Made by a program: the position numbers and the translations under genes. From NCBI GenBank assembly GCA_012033095.1, contig JAAUPO010000112.1:1-7259 (forward strand): a stretch of 7,259 nt of DNA, in the 5' to 3' direction. This DNA comes from Synechococcaceae cyanobacterium RL_1_2 (GTDB lineage: Bacteria; Cyanobacteriota; Cyanobacteriia; Cyanobacteriales; JAAUPO01). Of the stretch, positions 1 to 5,691 are shown one piece after another (position 1 is the first letter of the stretch; every line of letters starts with the position of its first letter). Under the pieces are notes generated by a model. That model had not been told where the DNA came from. It was given only the letters and a program-made list of their open reading frames with translations, and did not search any database.

Positions 1-36
1 AGGCTCGGTTGGCCCCCTACAGAATAAGTCTTTAAC

Positions 37-142
37 AGGACTTACGCAAAAATTTTGATTCTGGGAACCATGATGTTTGGAGACAATCGTTCAAGTAAGT
101 CCCGCAAATTTGGGGGATTTAGGGGACTTGTGTGTAAGTCCT
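37..142 (+). repeat. MITE-like repeat, copy A (106 bp)
   Basis: The ends form a terminal inverted repeat: AGGACTTACGCA at 37-48 and TGTGTAAGTCCT at 131-142 match at 11 of 12 positions. The interior has no coding capacity. The right half can fold through a G-rich/C-rich hairpin around the AAATTTGGGGG stretch. A second copy lies inverted at 4031-4164 and matches along nearly the whole length, apart from a 28-bp difference. TTTAA occurs at 31-35 and again at 144-148, each one base outside the repeat, and may be a 5-bp target-site duplication. The short length, inverted ends, absence of an ORF and second copy fit a non-autonomous miniature element. I cannot identify the parent transposase. Confidence 0.72.
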
Positions 143-371
143 ATTTAAGATTAACTATGGTGCTTCCCAGCATTATTACGATTGCAGGCAAAACCATCGG
201 CTAGTCGCCATCGGTACCTATCCCGTTAAGGAATAAGAAATTAATAACATCTAAAACTTAAATTCCCATTAGGTTACCTTCACTCGCAGGAGACCCCACA
301 AATAGCTAAGTTATTTAATTCACGATCTTAAGTTAACTTTTTCTAATTTCGACAATCCCTGGGATGGGTTG
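143..371. other. Non-coding stretch between repeat A and the ABC ATPase gene
   Basis: There is no credible gene here. It lies downstream of the 3' end of the minus-strand ATPase gene. An imperfect inverted repeat at 348-369 (ACAATCC pairing with GGGTTGT) sits just past that gene's stop codon. It lacks a T-run on the minus strand, so it is not a convincing intrinsic terminator. A 13-codon GTG-initiated frame at 258-299 on the minus strand is open but too short to support. Confidence 0.5.
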
Positions 372-1426
372 TTAAACCTGGGGAAAAATACATGGTTTGT
401 CATTAGTCAGGGACAACGCAACCTTTGTGCCAATATCCAAGGGTTTAAACGCTTTACTTCTAGCATGAAGATTATTGCCGGAAGATGTCTGTAAACAGTA
501 TCGATATTCCCGCCCAAGGAATTGCCTATCTTTAACTATAATGGAAGCCCCCTCATCGGGCTTGATTATTAACTCTTCTTCCCTAACCATTAAATCTCCC
601 CATTGACAGGCTTGATTCTCATTGTGATTGATCTCAAATTCACCAATTTCGGTTTCCCAACAGTTTTTGCCTAATTTAGCGGGGAGAAAATTAGCTTGGG
701 TAACAAATTCTGCCACAAACCTGGATTGGGGGGTAATATAAATTTCCTCTGGCGTTCCAATTTGCTCTAGTTTGCCATCCCTCATCACCGCGATGCGATC
801 GGAAATGGCTAAAGCTTCTTCTTGGTCATGGGTGACAAATAAGGCAGAGGTTCCACTTTGTTTGAGAATACGCCGAATTTCATGGCGCAGTCGTTGTCTA
901 ACCTGGACATCTAAATTGCTCAGGGGTTCATCTAACAAAATCAAGTCCGGAGCTGGGGCCAAACGCTCGACCAAGGGCTACCCGCTGTTGCTGTCCACCG
1001 GATAATTGATGGGGATAACGATTACCTAATTCTCCCAAACCAATTAAATCCAATATTTCTTTTACCCTTACTTTAATTTGTTGATGATTCCGGCCTTTCA
1101 AGCCAAACGCAATATTTTTTCGCGATCGTGAGATGGGGAAAAAGAGCATAATCCTGAAATACCATACCCGTATTTCTTTTTTCTGGGGGCAACCAATGGT
1201 GTTGGGCATCCACTAACTCTCCTCGTAAATCAACACTTCCTTGCGAACTTTTCTCAAATCCTGCGATGATGCGCAACAGGGTTGTTTTCCCGCAACCAGA
1301 CGGCCCTAAAATCCCAATTAACTCCCCTTGTTCTAAATTAAAACTAACTTCCGACAAGGCTTTACGACCTGCTTGATCAAACTTCTTCGTGACGCGATCG
1401 AGCTTTAAAACAGGGACAGTAACCAT
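372..1426 (-). pseudogene. futC: FutC/FbpC-type Fe(III) ABC transporter ATP-binding protein, two frameshifts
   Basis: This is the cytoplasmic ATPase of a ferric-iron-type ABC importer, which would hydrolyse ATP to drive uptake through a FutB-like permease. Reading starts at ATG 1426 on the minus strand. The frame is lost at an A6 run (1115-1120) and again at a T3 run (961-963). Dropping one base from each gives 351 codons (350 aa), the usual family length. In that reconstruction Walker A GPSGCGKT is at residues 41-48, the Q-loop FQDYALFP at 90-97, the signature LSGGQ at 141-145, Walker B LILLDEP at 161-167 with Glu166, the D-loop SNLD at 169-172 and the switch His at 199. A TOBE-like C-terminal region of about 110 residues follows. 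No permease or binding-protein gene is in the window, so the iron assignment rests on resemblance (for example the PPEKRNTGMVFQDYALFPHLT stretch, residues 80-100). A sulfate, spermidine or other CUT1-like ATPase is the alternative. As sequenced, the nucleotide-binding domain is split over three frames and cannot be made. Sequencing error is likely. The gene is divergent from psbA. Confidence 0.8.
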
Positions 1427-1616
1427 AGTTAATTAAATTTACCGATCTACCCTAGGCAGACCTAAGTATATAAGTAATAAATCAGTTAATGAGTATAACA
1501 CTAGCCTTTAATAAATAGGAATTATTAGCAAAAAGAAAAATTAATTTTAGGAAGGCTTTAGATCCGAGGCTTTTATATATAAGAAAAAATAATCAGAAAG
1601 ATAAAAGAAAAAGATT

Positions 1617-1634
1617 GTTACAAAGGTTTACAAA
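1617..1634 (+). promoter_or_regulatory. HLR1 motif, predicted RpaB-binding site
   Basis: The site reads GTTACAAA-GG-TTTACAAA. It matches both halves of the HLR1 consensus, (G/T)TTACA(T/A)(T/A) twice with a 2-nt gap, without a mismatch. HLR1 is the cyanobacterial binding site of the response regulator RpaB, which controls high-light-responsive photosynthesis genes. The second half contains the predicted psbA -35 hexamer, so the site would span about -45 to -28. Bound RpaB would then compete with RNA polymerase, which suggests repression in low light and release in high light. The motif is seen directly; the regulatory direction is inferred. Confidence 0.82.
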
Positions 1635-1655
1635 AGAAGAAGTGGTTGTTATATT
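1627..1655 (+). promoter_or_regulatory. psbA promoter, sigma-70 type
   Basis: The -35 hexamer TTTACA (1627-1632) and the -10 hexamer TATATT (1650-1655) are separated by exactly 17 bp. Each is one mismatch from the consensus. Transcription would start near 1661-1663. The overlap with HLR1 and the position upstream of psbA support the call. There is no strong Shine-Dalgarno sequence before the psbA ATG. Confidence 0.75.
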
Positions 1656-1741
1656 AGTTACATATTCATCCGAAGCCAAAAGGCGATAGCCACAAGCTTC
1701 AACATATATCCGAACCTAAAAAACTAAATAGCAATCATAAG

Positions 1742-2824
1742 ATGACAACCACTTTACAACAACAGCAAAGTGCTTCCACATGGGAACGCTTCTGTCAGTG
1801 GGTAACAAGCACCAATAACCGCCTATACGTAGGCTGGTTTGGAACCTTGATGATCCCCACCCTATTAGCAGCCACAACCTGCTACATCATCGCCTTCATC
1901 GCAGCACCTCCTGTGGATATCGATGGAATCCGTGAGCCCGTAGCCGGTTCCCTACTATACGGAAACAACATTATTTCCGGAGCAGTAGTACCCAGCTCCA
2001 ACGCGATCGGTCTTCACTTCTACCCCATCTGGGAAGCAGCATCTCTAGATGAATGGTTATACAACGGCGGTCCTTACCAGCTAGTAATTTTCCACTTCCT
2101 AATTGGAATTTTCTGCTACATGGGTCGTCAGTGGGAACTATCCTACCGTCTAGGGATGCGTCCTTGGATTTGCGTAGCTTACTCCGCACCTGTATCTGCA
2201 GCGTCTGCAGTATTCCTAGTATATCCTTTCGGACAAGGTTCCTTCTCCGATGGAATGCCTTTAGGAATCTCCGGAACATTCAACTTCATGATCGTGTTCC
2301 AAGCCGAGCACAACATCCTAATGCACCCCTTCCACATGTTGGGAGTAGCGGGTGTATTCGGTGGTTCATTGTTCTCCGCCATGCACGGTTCCCTAGTAAC
2401 ATCTTCTCTAGTACGGGAAACCACTGAGTTAGAATCTCAGAACTATGGTTACAAATTCGGACAAGAAGAAGAGACCTACAACATCGTAGCGGCTCATGGT
2501 TACTTTGGTCGTTTGATTTTCCAATATGCATCCTTCAACAACAGCCGTTCCTTACACTTCTTGTTAGGAGCATGGCCAGTAGTAGGAATCTGGTTCACTG
2601 CAATGGGCGTAAGTACCATGGCATTCAACCTAAATGGATTTAACTTCAACCAATCCATTTTGGATTCTGAAGGACATGTAGTAAATACATGGGCGGACAT
2701 TCTAAACAGAGCTAACTTAGGATTTGAAGTAATGCACGAACGTAATGCGCATAACTTCCCCTTAGACTTAGCGTCTGGAGAGCAAGCTCCTGTAGCGTTA
2801 ACTGCACCTGCGATTAATGGTTAA
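1742..2824 (+). CDS. psbA: Photosystem II reaction-centre protein D1
   Basis: D1 is a core thylakoid subunit with five membrane helices. With D2 it binds P680, pheophytin, QB, the non-heme iron and most ligands of the oxygen-evolving Mn4CaO5 cluster. The 360-residue length is exactly that of cyanobacterial D1, and the frame is intact. Key residues are present: TyrZ Tyr161, P680 ligand His198, non-heme iron ligands His215 and His272, and Mn/Ca ligands Asp170, Glu189, His332, Glu333 and Asp342. TyrZ partner His190 and the QB residues His252, Phe255 and Ser264 are also present. CtpA would cleave after Ala344 in LDLA|SGEQ. Residue 130 is Gln, typical of the low-light or standard D1:1 form, whereas Glu is typical of high-light copies. 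Thr286 argues against the D1' form. Codons look expression-optimised (many AAC, TTC, CTA, GTA), unlike the neighbours. Control is predicted through the HLR1 promoter, and a strong terminator follows, so the gene is probably monocistronic. Identity is essentially certain. Confidence 0.99.
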   Translation: MTTTLQQQQSASTWERFCQWVTSTNNRLYVGWFGTLMIPTLLAATTCYIIAFIAAPPVDIDGIREPVAGSLLYGNNIISGAVVPSSNAIGLHFYPIWEAASLDEWLYNGGPYQLVIFHFLIGIFCYMGRQWELSYRLGMRPWICVAYSAPVSAASAVFLVYPFGQGSFSDGMPLGISGTFNFMIVFQAEHNILMHPFHMLGVAGVFGGSLFSAMHGSLVTSSLVRETTELESQNYGYKFGQEEETYNIVAAHGYFGRLIFQYASFNNSRSLHFLLGAWPVVGIWFTAMGVSTMAFNLNGFNFNQSILDSEGHVVNTWADILNRANLGFEVMHERNAHNFPLDLASGEQAPVALTAPAING

Positions 2825-2879
2825 GTCTTAGATAGCTAAGAGATTATCAGTCGGTTTAGTTTTAAACTGAGTGAGCAAG

Positions 2880-2909
2880 AAACCCTGTCTCGATGAGGCG
2901 GGGTTTTTT
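2880..2909 (+). terminator. Intrinsic terminator of psbA
   Basis: A 12-bp stem (2880-2891 with 2895-2906, including two G-U pairs) closes a GAT loop and runs straight into a T6 tract. It lies 55 nt after the psbA stop codon and should end the psbA transcript before the heme oxygenase gene. Confidence 0.92.
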
Positions 2910-3161
2910 GTTAGCTTTTTTTGGGGATCGCGATCGCTTGGATCTTAATGGTTAAAATGCCATGACGTAAACGGACTTCCCTTAATTGATAGATTCCTTG
3001 AAAAGTTTAGCTATAGGGAGGATGGGGTTTCGCAACAAAAATATTGTTAAAAAACTTAACCCAAATTTGGATTAAATCGGTTTAACCTATCAGTCTAAGT
3101 ATTTAGTAACAATTTTTACATAACTTACATAACAACAATTTATTAGGAACCGATTTAACCC
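2910..3161. other. Spacer upstream of heme oxygenase with inverted repeat
   Basis: There is no gene here. The spacer holds a HIP1 octamer (2930-2937), the palindrome CCAAATTTGG (3061-3070) and a perfect 11-bp inverted repeat, TTAAATCGGTT (3072-3082) with AACCGATTTAA (3148-3158). The right arm begins on the AGGA at 3145-3148, the only Shine-Dalgarno-like sequence, and ends three bases before the ATG, so pairing of the arms in RNA could mask the ribosome site. A 9-bp direct repeat at 3115-3132 (TTTACATAA, CTTACATAA) resembles HLR1 halves but with the wrong period. I cannot settle the promoter. Confidence 0.6.
3106..3119 (+). promoter_or_regulatory. Possible NtcA-binding motif (GTA-N8-TAC)
   Basis: GTAACAATTTTTAC matches the NtcA consensus GTA-N8-TAC exactly and lies 42 nt upstream of the heme oxygenase ATG. 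The expected downstream -10 box (TAN3T about 22 nt on) is only poorly met, by TTTATT near 3139-3144. It would also leave a very short leader. The spacer is AT-rich, so a chance match is quite possible. Confidence 0.3.
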
Positions 3162-3874
3162 ATGACTGTAGAACTAGCAACTATGTTGAGAGAGGGAACC
3201 AAAAATCCCACTCCATGGCAGAAAATGTTGGCTTTGTTAAATGCTTTTTAAAAGGAGTAGTTGAGAAAACTTCCTATCGCAAACTAGTGGCTAATCTTTA
3301 TTTTGTCTATTCGGCTATGGAAGAGGAGTTGGACAAGCTCAAAGATGATCCGATCGTGAGCAAAATTTACTTCGTTGAACTTTTCCGTAAGGAGAGCCTA
3401 GAGACTGATTTACAGTTTTATTATGGTAGTAATTGGAAAAATGAAGTGTCTCCTTCGGATTCGGCTAAGGCCTATGTTGCCCGTATTCATGAGATTGCGG
3501 CTTCTCAACCAGAGCTACTAGTGGCCCATTCCTATACTCGTTATTTAGGGGATCTTTCCGGTGGTCAGATTTTAAAAAATATTGCTCAAAAGGCGATGAA
3601 TTTGAATGATGGTGGCATGGCTTTTTATGAGTTTCAAGCTATTCAGGATGAAAAGGCTTTTAAACAAAATTACCGCCAAACGATGAATGAACTTCCGGTG
3701 GATATGGCTATGGCTGAGGCGATCGTGGAGGAAGCTAACGATGCTTTCAAGATGAATATGAATATGTTTAATGAACTAGAGGGTAATCTGGTTAAGGCGA
3801 TCGGGAAAATGTTGTTTGGTTTTTTAACCAATCGTAAAACCCCTGGCAGCACGGAAGCCGGCGCAACTGCTTAG
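3162..3874 (+). CDS. ho1: Heme oxygenase (biliverdin-forming), one-base deletion near the start
   Basis: Heme oxygenase is a soluble, ferredoxin-dependent enzyme. It cleaves heme to biliverdin IXalpha, CO and Fe2+, the first step towards phycocyanobilin and the phytochrome chromophore. The N-terminus MTVELATMLREGTK is clearly encoded from ATG 3162, but the A5 run at 3201-3205 needs a sixth A to continue as KSHSMAENVGF. With it the protein is 237 aa, close to the roughly 240 aa of Synechocystis HO-1. As sequenced, that start yields only 29 codons, with a stop at 3249-3251. The downstream open frame begins at ATG 3215 (219 codons) and lacks His17, the proximal heme ligand. Other hallmarks are intact: the YLGDLSGGQ distal helix (Asp131 in reconstructed numbering), the FYYGSNW stretch and the NDAFKMNMNMFNELE helix. 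AGGA (3145-3148) is the only ribosome-site candidate and lies 13 nt before ATG 3162, which supports the upstream start only weakly. Family assignment is firm. Whether the lesion is real is unknown. Confidence 0.93.
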
Positions 3875-3947
3875 GTTGCTCCATGGACTCTAGATGCTAG
3901 ATGTTAATTTTTTGAGTTTAATTGTTTAAAAGCTTTAGTAGCTCCAT

Positions 3948-3982
3948 AATCCTTGAAGGTAAAAGCCTTACAGGGATTTTTT
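3948..3982 (+). terminator. Intrinsic terminator of heme oxygenase
   Basis: AATCCTTGAAGG (3948-3959) pairs with CCTTACAGGGATT (3966-3978) around a 6-nt loop. The stem has one bulged A and one G-U pair, and T-rich sequence continues to 3982. It lies 73 nt after the heme oxygenase stop codon. Confidence 0.85.
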
Positions 3983-4030
3983 GTAGTGATGATGGCAAGG
4001 GATAGGATTTTGGCTATCCTTTTTAATATT

Positions 4031-4164
4031 AGGACTTCCGCACAAGCCCCCTAAATCTGCCAAATTTGGGGGACTTGCTTGAAAGATTGTCCCCAAACAT
4101 CATGGTTCCCAGAATCAAAATTACAGAATTAAAATTACAGAATTAAAATTTTTGCGTAAGTCCT
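4031..4164 (-). repeat. MITE-like repeat, copy B (134 bp), inverted relative to copy A
   Basis: Read on the minus strand, it begins AGGACTTACGCAAAAATTTT and matches copy A (37-142) along its length with few substitutions. The plus-strand left end AGGACTTCCGCA (4031-4042) and right end TGCGTAAGTCCT (4153-4164) form the terminal inverted repeat with one mismatch. The 28-bp excess over copy A is entirely two extra 14-bp tandem units. A hairpin at about 4042-4076 pairs CAAGCCCCCTAAAT with AATTTGGGGGACTTG, with one mismatch. Flanks AATAT (4025-4029) and AATCT (4166-4170) may be a decayed 5-bp target duplication, at the same one-base offset as in copy A. There is no ORF inside. Confidence 0.75.
4109..4150. 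repeat. Three 14-bp tandem units inside MITE-like copy B
   Basis: The units are CCAGAATCAAAATT (4109-4122), ACAGAATTAAAATT (4123-4136) and ACAGAATTAAAATT (4137-4150). The last two are identical and the first differs at two positions. Copy A holds a single unit at the same place, so this is a local expansion in copy B or a contraction in copy A. Confidence 0.9.
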
Positions 4165-4276
4165 GAATCTAAAAAGTTTTCAAACATAGGTTGTTGTTTT
4201 ATGGGGGGCTCGAAGTTTTCAATGGTTATGCTTGGCTGACCTTGAAGTAAGGTGTCACCGGTGCTAAAGGCTGTTG

Positions 4277-5202
4277 TTAACGCTGGAGAATATTAACGAT
4301 CGCGGCTTTTATATTGGGAAAAGCAAACTTAAAACCCTGGGCTTGGGCCGCTTGAGGGAGCACTTTTTGACCATCTAAAACTACGGTGGCCCCTTCCCCC
4401 AACAACAGATTTAGTGCAAAACCAGGAACAGGTAACCAAGAAGGTTTTTCATCACATCCCCCAACACGGCGCATAGTTGGGCCATGGTAACCGGTTCCGG
4501 GGCGGTCGCATTATAAATCCCCTCCATAGACGGATTGTCTAACGCCGCCAGGATCAGGTTAATTACATCCTGGCGGTGAATCCAGGAAAACCATTGTTTG
4601 CCAGTGCCGAGGGGGCCCCCCATAAAGGTTTTGAACACGGGTAACATTTTGCCCAATGCTCCACCATTTTCGGCGAGTACAATGCCCAAGCGCAGGATCA
4701 CTAATCTAACGTTGTGATCTTTGACTGAGGTTGCGGCTTGTTCCCATTGGCCACACACATCTGCCAAAAAGTCTTGACCTTGGGGGCTAGTTTCATCAAA
4801 GGTGGCTTGATCGGAAACTCCATAAAACCCGATCGCGGAGGCATTAATGAGCACTTGAGGTTTAATCTCCGTTTGGGCGATCGCTTCAGTAATCAAAGTC
4901 GTCGTCTTAACTCGACTAGTTAAAATCAATTGCTTTTGTTCTGGAGTCCATTTTTTTTCCGCGATCGGTTCCCCCGCTAGATTAATAATGGCATCGGCTT
5001 TGACTATTTCCTGTTGCCAAGCTCCTGACTCCATGGGGTTATAGGGCGAGATCTGGACACAGGGAAAACTAGTTTGGGGAAATAAAATTTTTCCCTTTTG
5101 TTCGTTACGGGTGAAGACAGTGATGTGATGATTATTTCTATGTAAGGCTGTAACTAGGGCCGCACCAACAAAACCAGTGCCGCCAGTGATCGCAATTTTC
5201 AT
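4277..5202 (-). pseudogene. TIGR01777/SulA-like NAD(P)-binding epimerase-family protein, 3' frameshift
   Basis: This protein belongs to the extended SDR family related to E. coli YfcH, Synechocystis Slr1223 (called SulA) and plant GC1. The cyanobacterial and plastid members have been linked to cell or plastid division; the substrate is not known. From ATG 5202 (minus) the Rossmann motif GGTGFVG is at residues 7-13. INLAGEPI is at 73-80, SAIGFYG with the active-site-type Tyr at 122-128, RLGIVL at 171-176 and FSWIHRQD at 205-212. After Met251-Lys252 the frame is lost at an A5 run (plus-strand T5 at 4445-4449). The read-through product is 263 codons ending in unrelated LLGYLFLVLH. Adding one A joins it to the downstream frame (KPSWLPVPGFALNLLLGEG onward), giving 308 aa with the complete C-terminal DUF1731-type domain. 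The Rossmann core is untouched, so a truncated protein could fold. No Shine-Dalgarno sequence is visible. The gene is divergent from the deacetylase. Sequencing error is the leading explanation. Confidence 0.85.
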
Positions 5203-5509
5203 AAAGGGGAAATTTAGTATGATGATTTATCTTCCTTCACCAAGATACACAAATGCCATTTGATTAGCCTAACTTATGCGATTCTAAAATTAACCTTGGT
5301 TACATGTATTGATCTATGCCTAGGGCACAAGGGCTAGGGGATTAGGGATCGCACCTATTCTGTCGGGGAAGAGGTTGAATTACAATGGATGGAAAAGGTT
5401 TTAAAGTTATTTTTATTTTTCCATTAAAATTAATTAATAACATTAACTAAGGGCTATCATCATTTAAACCTGAAACTATTCTTATTTCTTAGCTAAGGAT
5501 TTCAGTTTA

Positions 5510-5550
5510 AACTATATTTTTGAACTATGCTTTTTGAACTATATTTTTTG
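5510..5550. repeat. Three tandem 13-14 bp units, AACTAT(AT/GC)TTTTTG type
   Basis: AACTATATTTTTG (5510-5522), AACTATGCTTTTTG (5523-5536) and AACTATATTTTTTG (5537-5550) follow each other without gaps. A broken fourth unit (AACC) follows. The near-helical spacing would put repeated T-tracts on almost the same face of the DNA, about 140 bp upstream of the deacetylase ATG. Function is unknown. Confidence 0.85.
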
Positions 5551-5626
5551 AACCTGGCTCAGGATCAACGTTCTAACGCTAATGGATGACACGCCCTAAT
5601 ATCTGCTGTTAGTTCTGAATTTAACA

Positions 5627-5655
5627 TTTACAAAGTTAGCCCTAGTTTTTTAAAT
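5627..5655 (+). promoter_or_regulatory. Possible promoter of the deacetylase gene
   Basis: TTTACA (5627-5632) and TTAAAT (5650-5655) are separated by 17 bp. They would give a leader of about 30 nt before ATG 5692. The -10 match is weak and the region is AT-rich, so this is tentative. Confidence 0.3.
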
Positions 5656-5691
5656 TCTCTTTATTTGTTGCCCCAGACTTCGAAAAATTTG

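Larger units (their letters stand above)
1427..1741. other. Divergent intergenic region between the ABC ATPase gene and psbA
   Basis: This AT-rich spacer holds the psbA control region. A purine-rich, A-tract-rich stretch (about 1581-1613) lies directly upstream of the HLR1 motif and could act as a curved or UP-like element. From the predicted start site near 1662, psbA would have an untranslated leader of about 80 nt. I see no open frame of note, and no clear promoter for the minus-strand ATPase gene. Confidence 0.6.
5203..5691. other. Divergent spacer between the epimerase and deacetylase genes
   Basis: This 489-bp AT-rich region should carry the promoters of both flanking genes. I find no gene or RNA family in it. 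Its one clear structure is the tandem repeat at 5510-5550. Confidence 0.55.

Noticed and set aside
258..299. GTG-initiated 13-codon frame on the minus strand beginning VGSPASEG
   Set aside because: It is too short, lacks a ribosome site and resembles nothing I recognise. It may be a chance frame or a gene remnant.
348..369. Inverted repeat after the ABC ATPase stop codon as a terminator
   Set aside because: There is no T-run after the stem on the minus strand and the stem is imperfect.
772..1005. 77-codon plus-strand frame inside the ABC ATPase region
   Set aside because: It is the reverse-strand shadow of the Walker B to signature region, with low-complexity Ser/Arg/Trp-rich content.
1971..2700. 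Several long open frames overlapping psbA on both strands
   Set aside because: They are by-products of the strongly biased codon use of psbA. None resembles a known protein and all lie inside a certain gene.
1742..2824. Possibility that this psbA is a D1', far-red or chlorophyll f synthase variant
   Set aside because: All Mn-cluster, TyrZ and P680 ligands are present, Thr286 is retained and the length is standard, so it is an ordinary oxygen-evolving D1.
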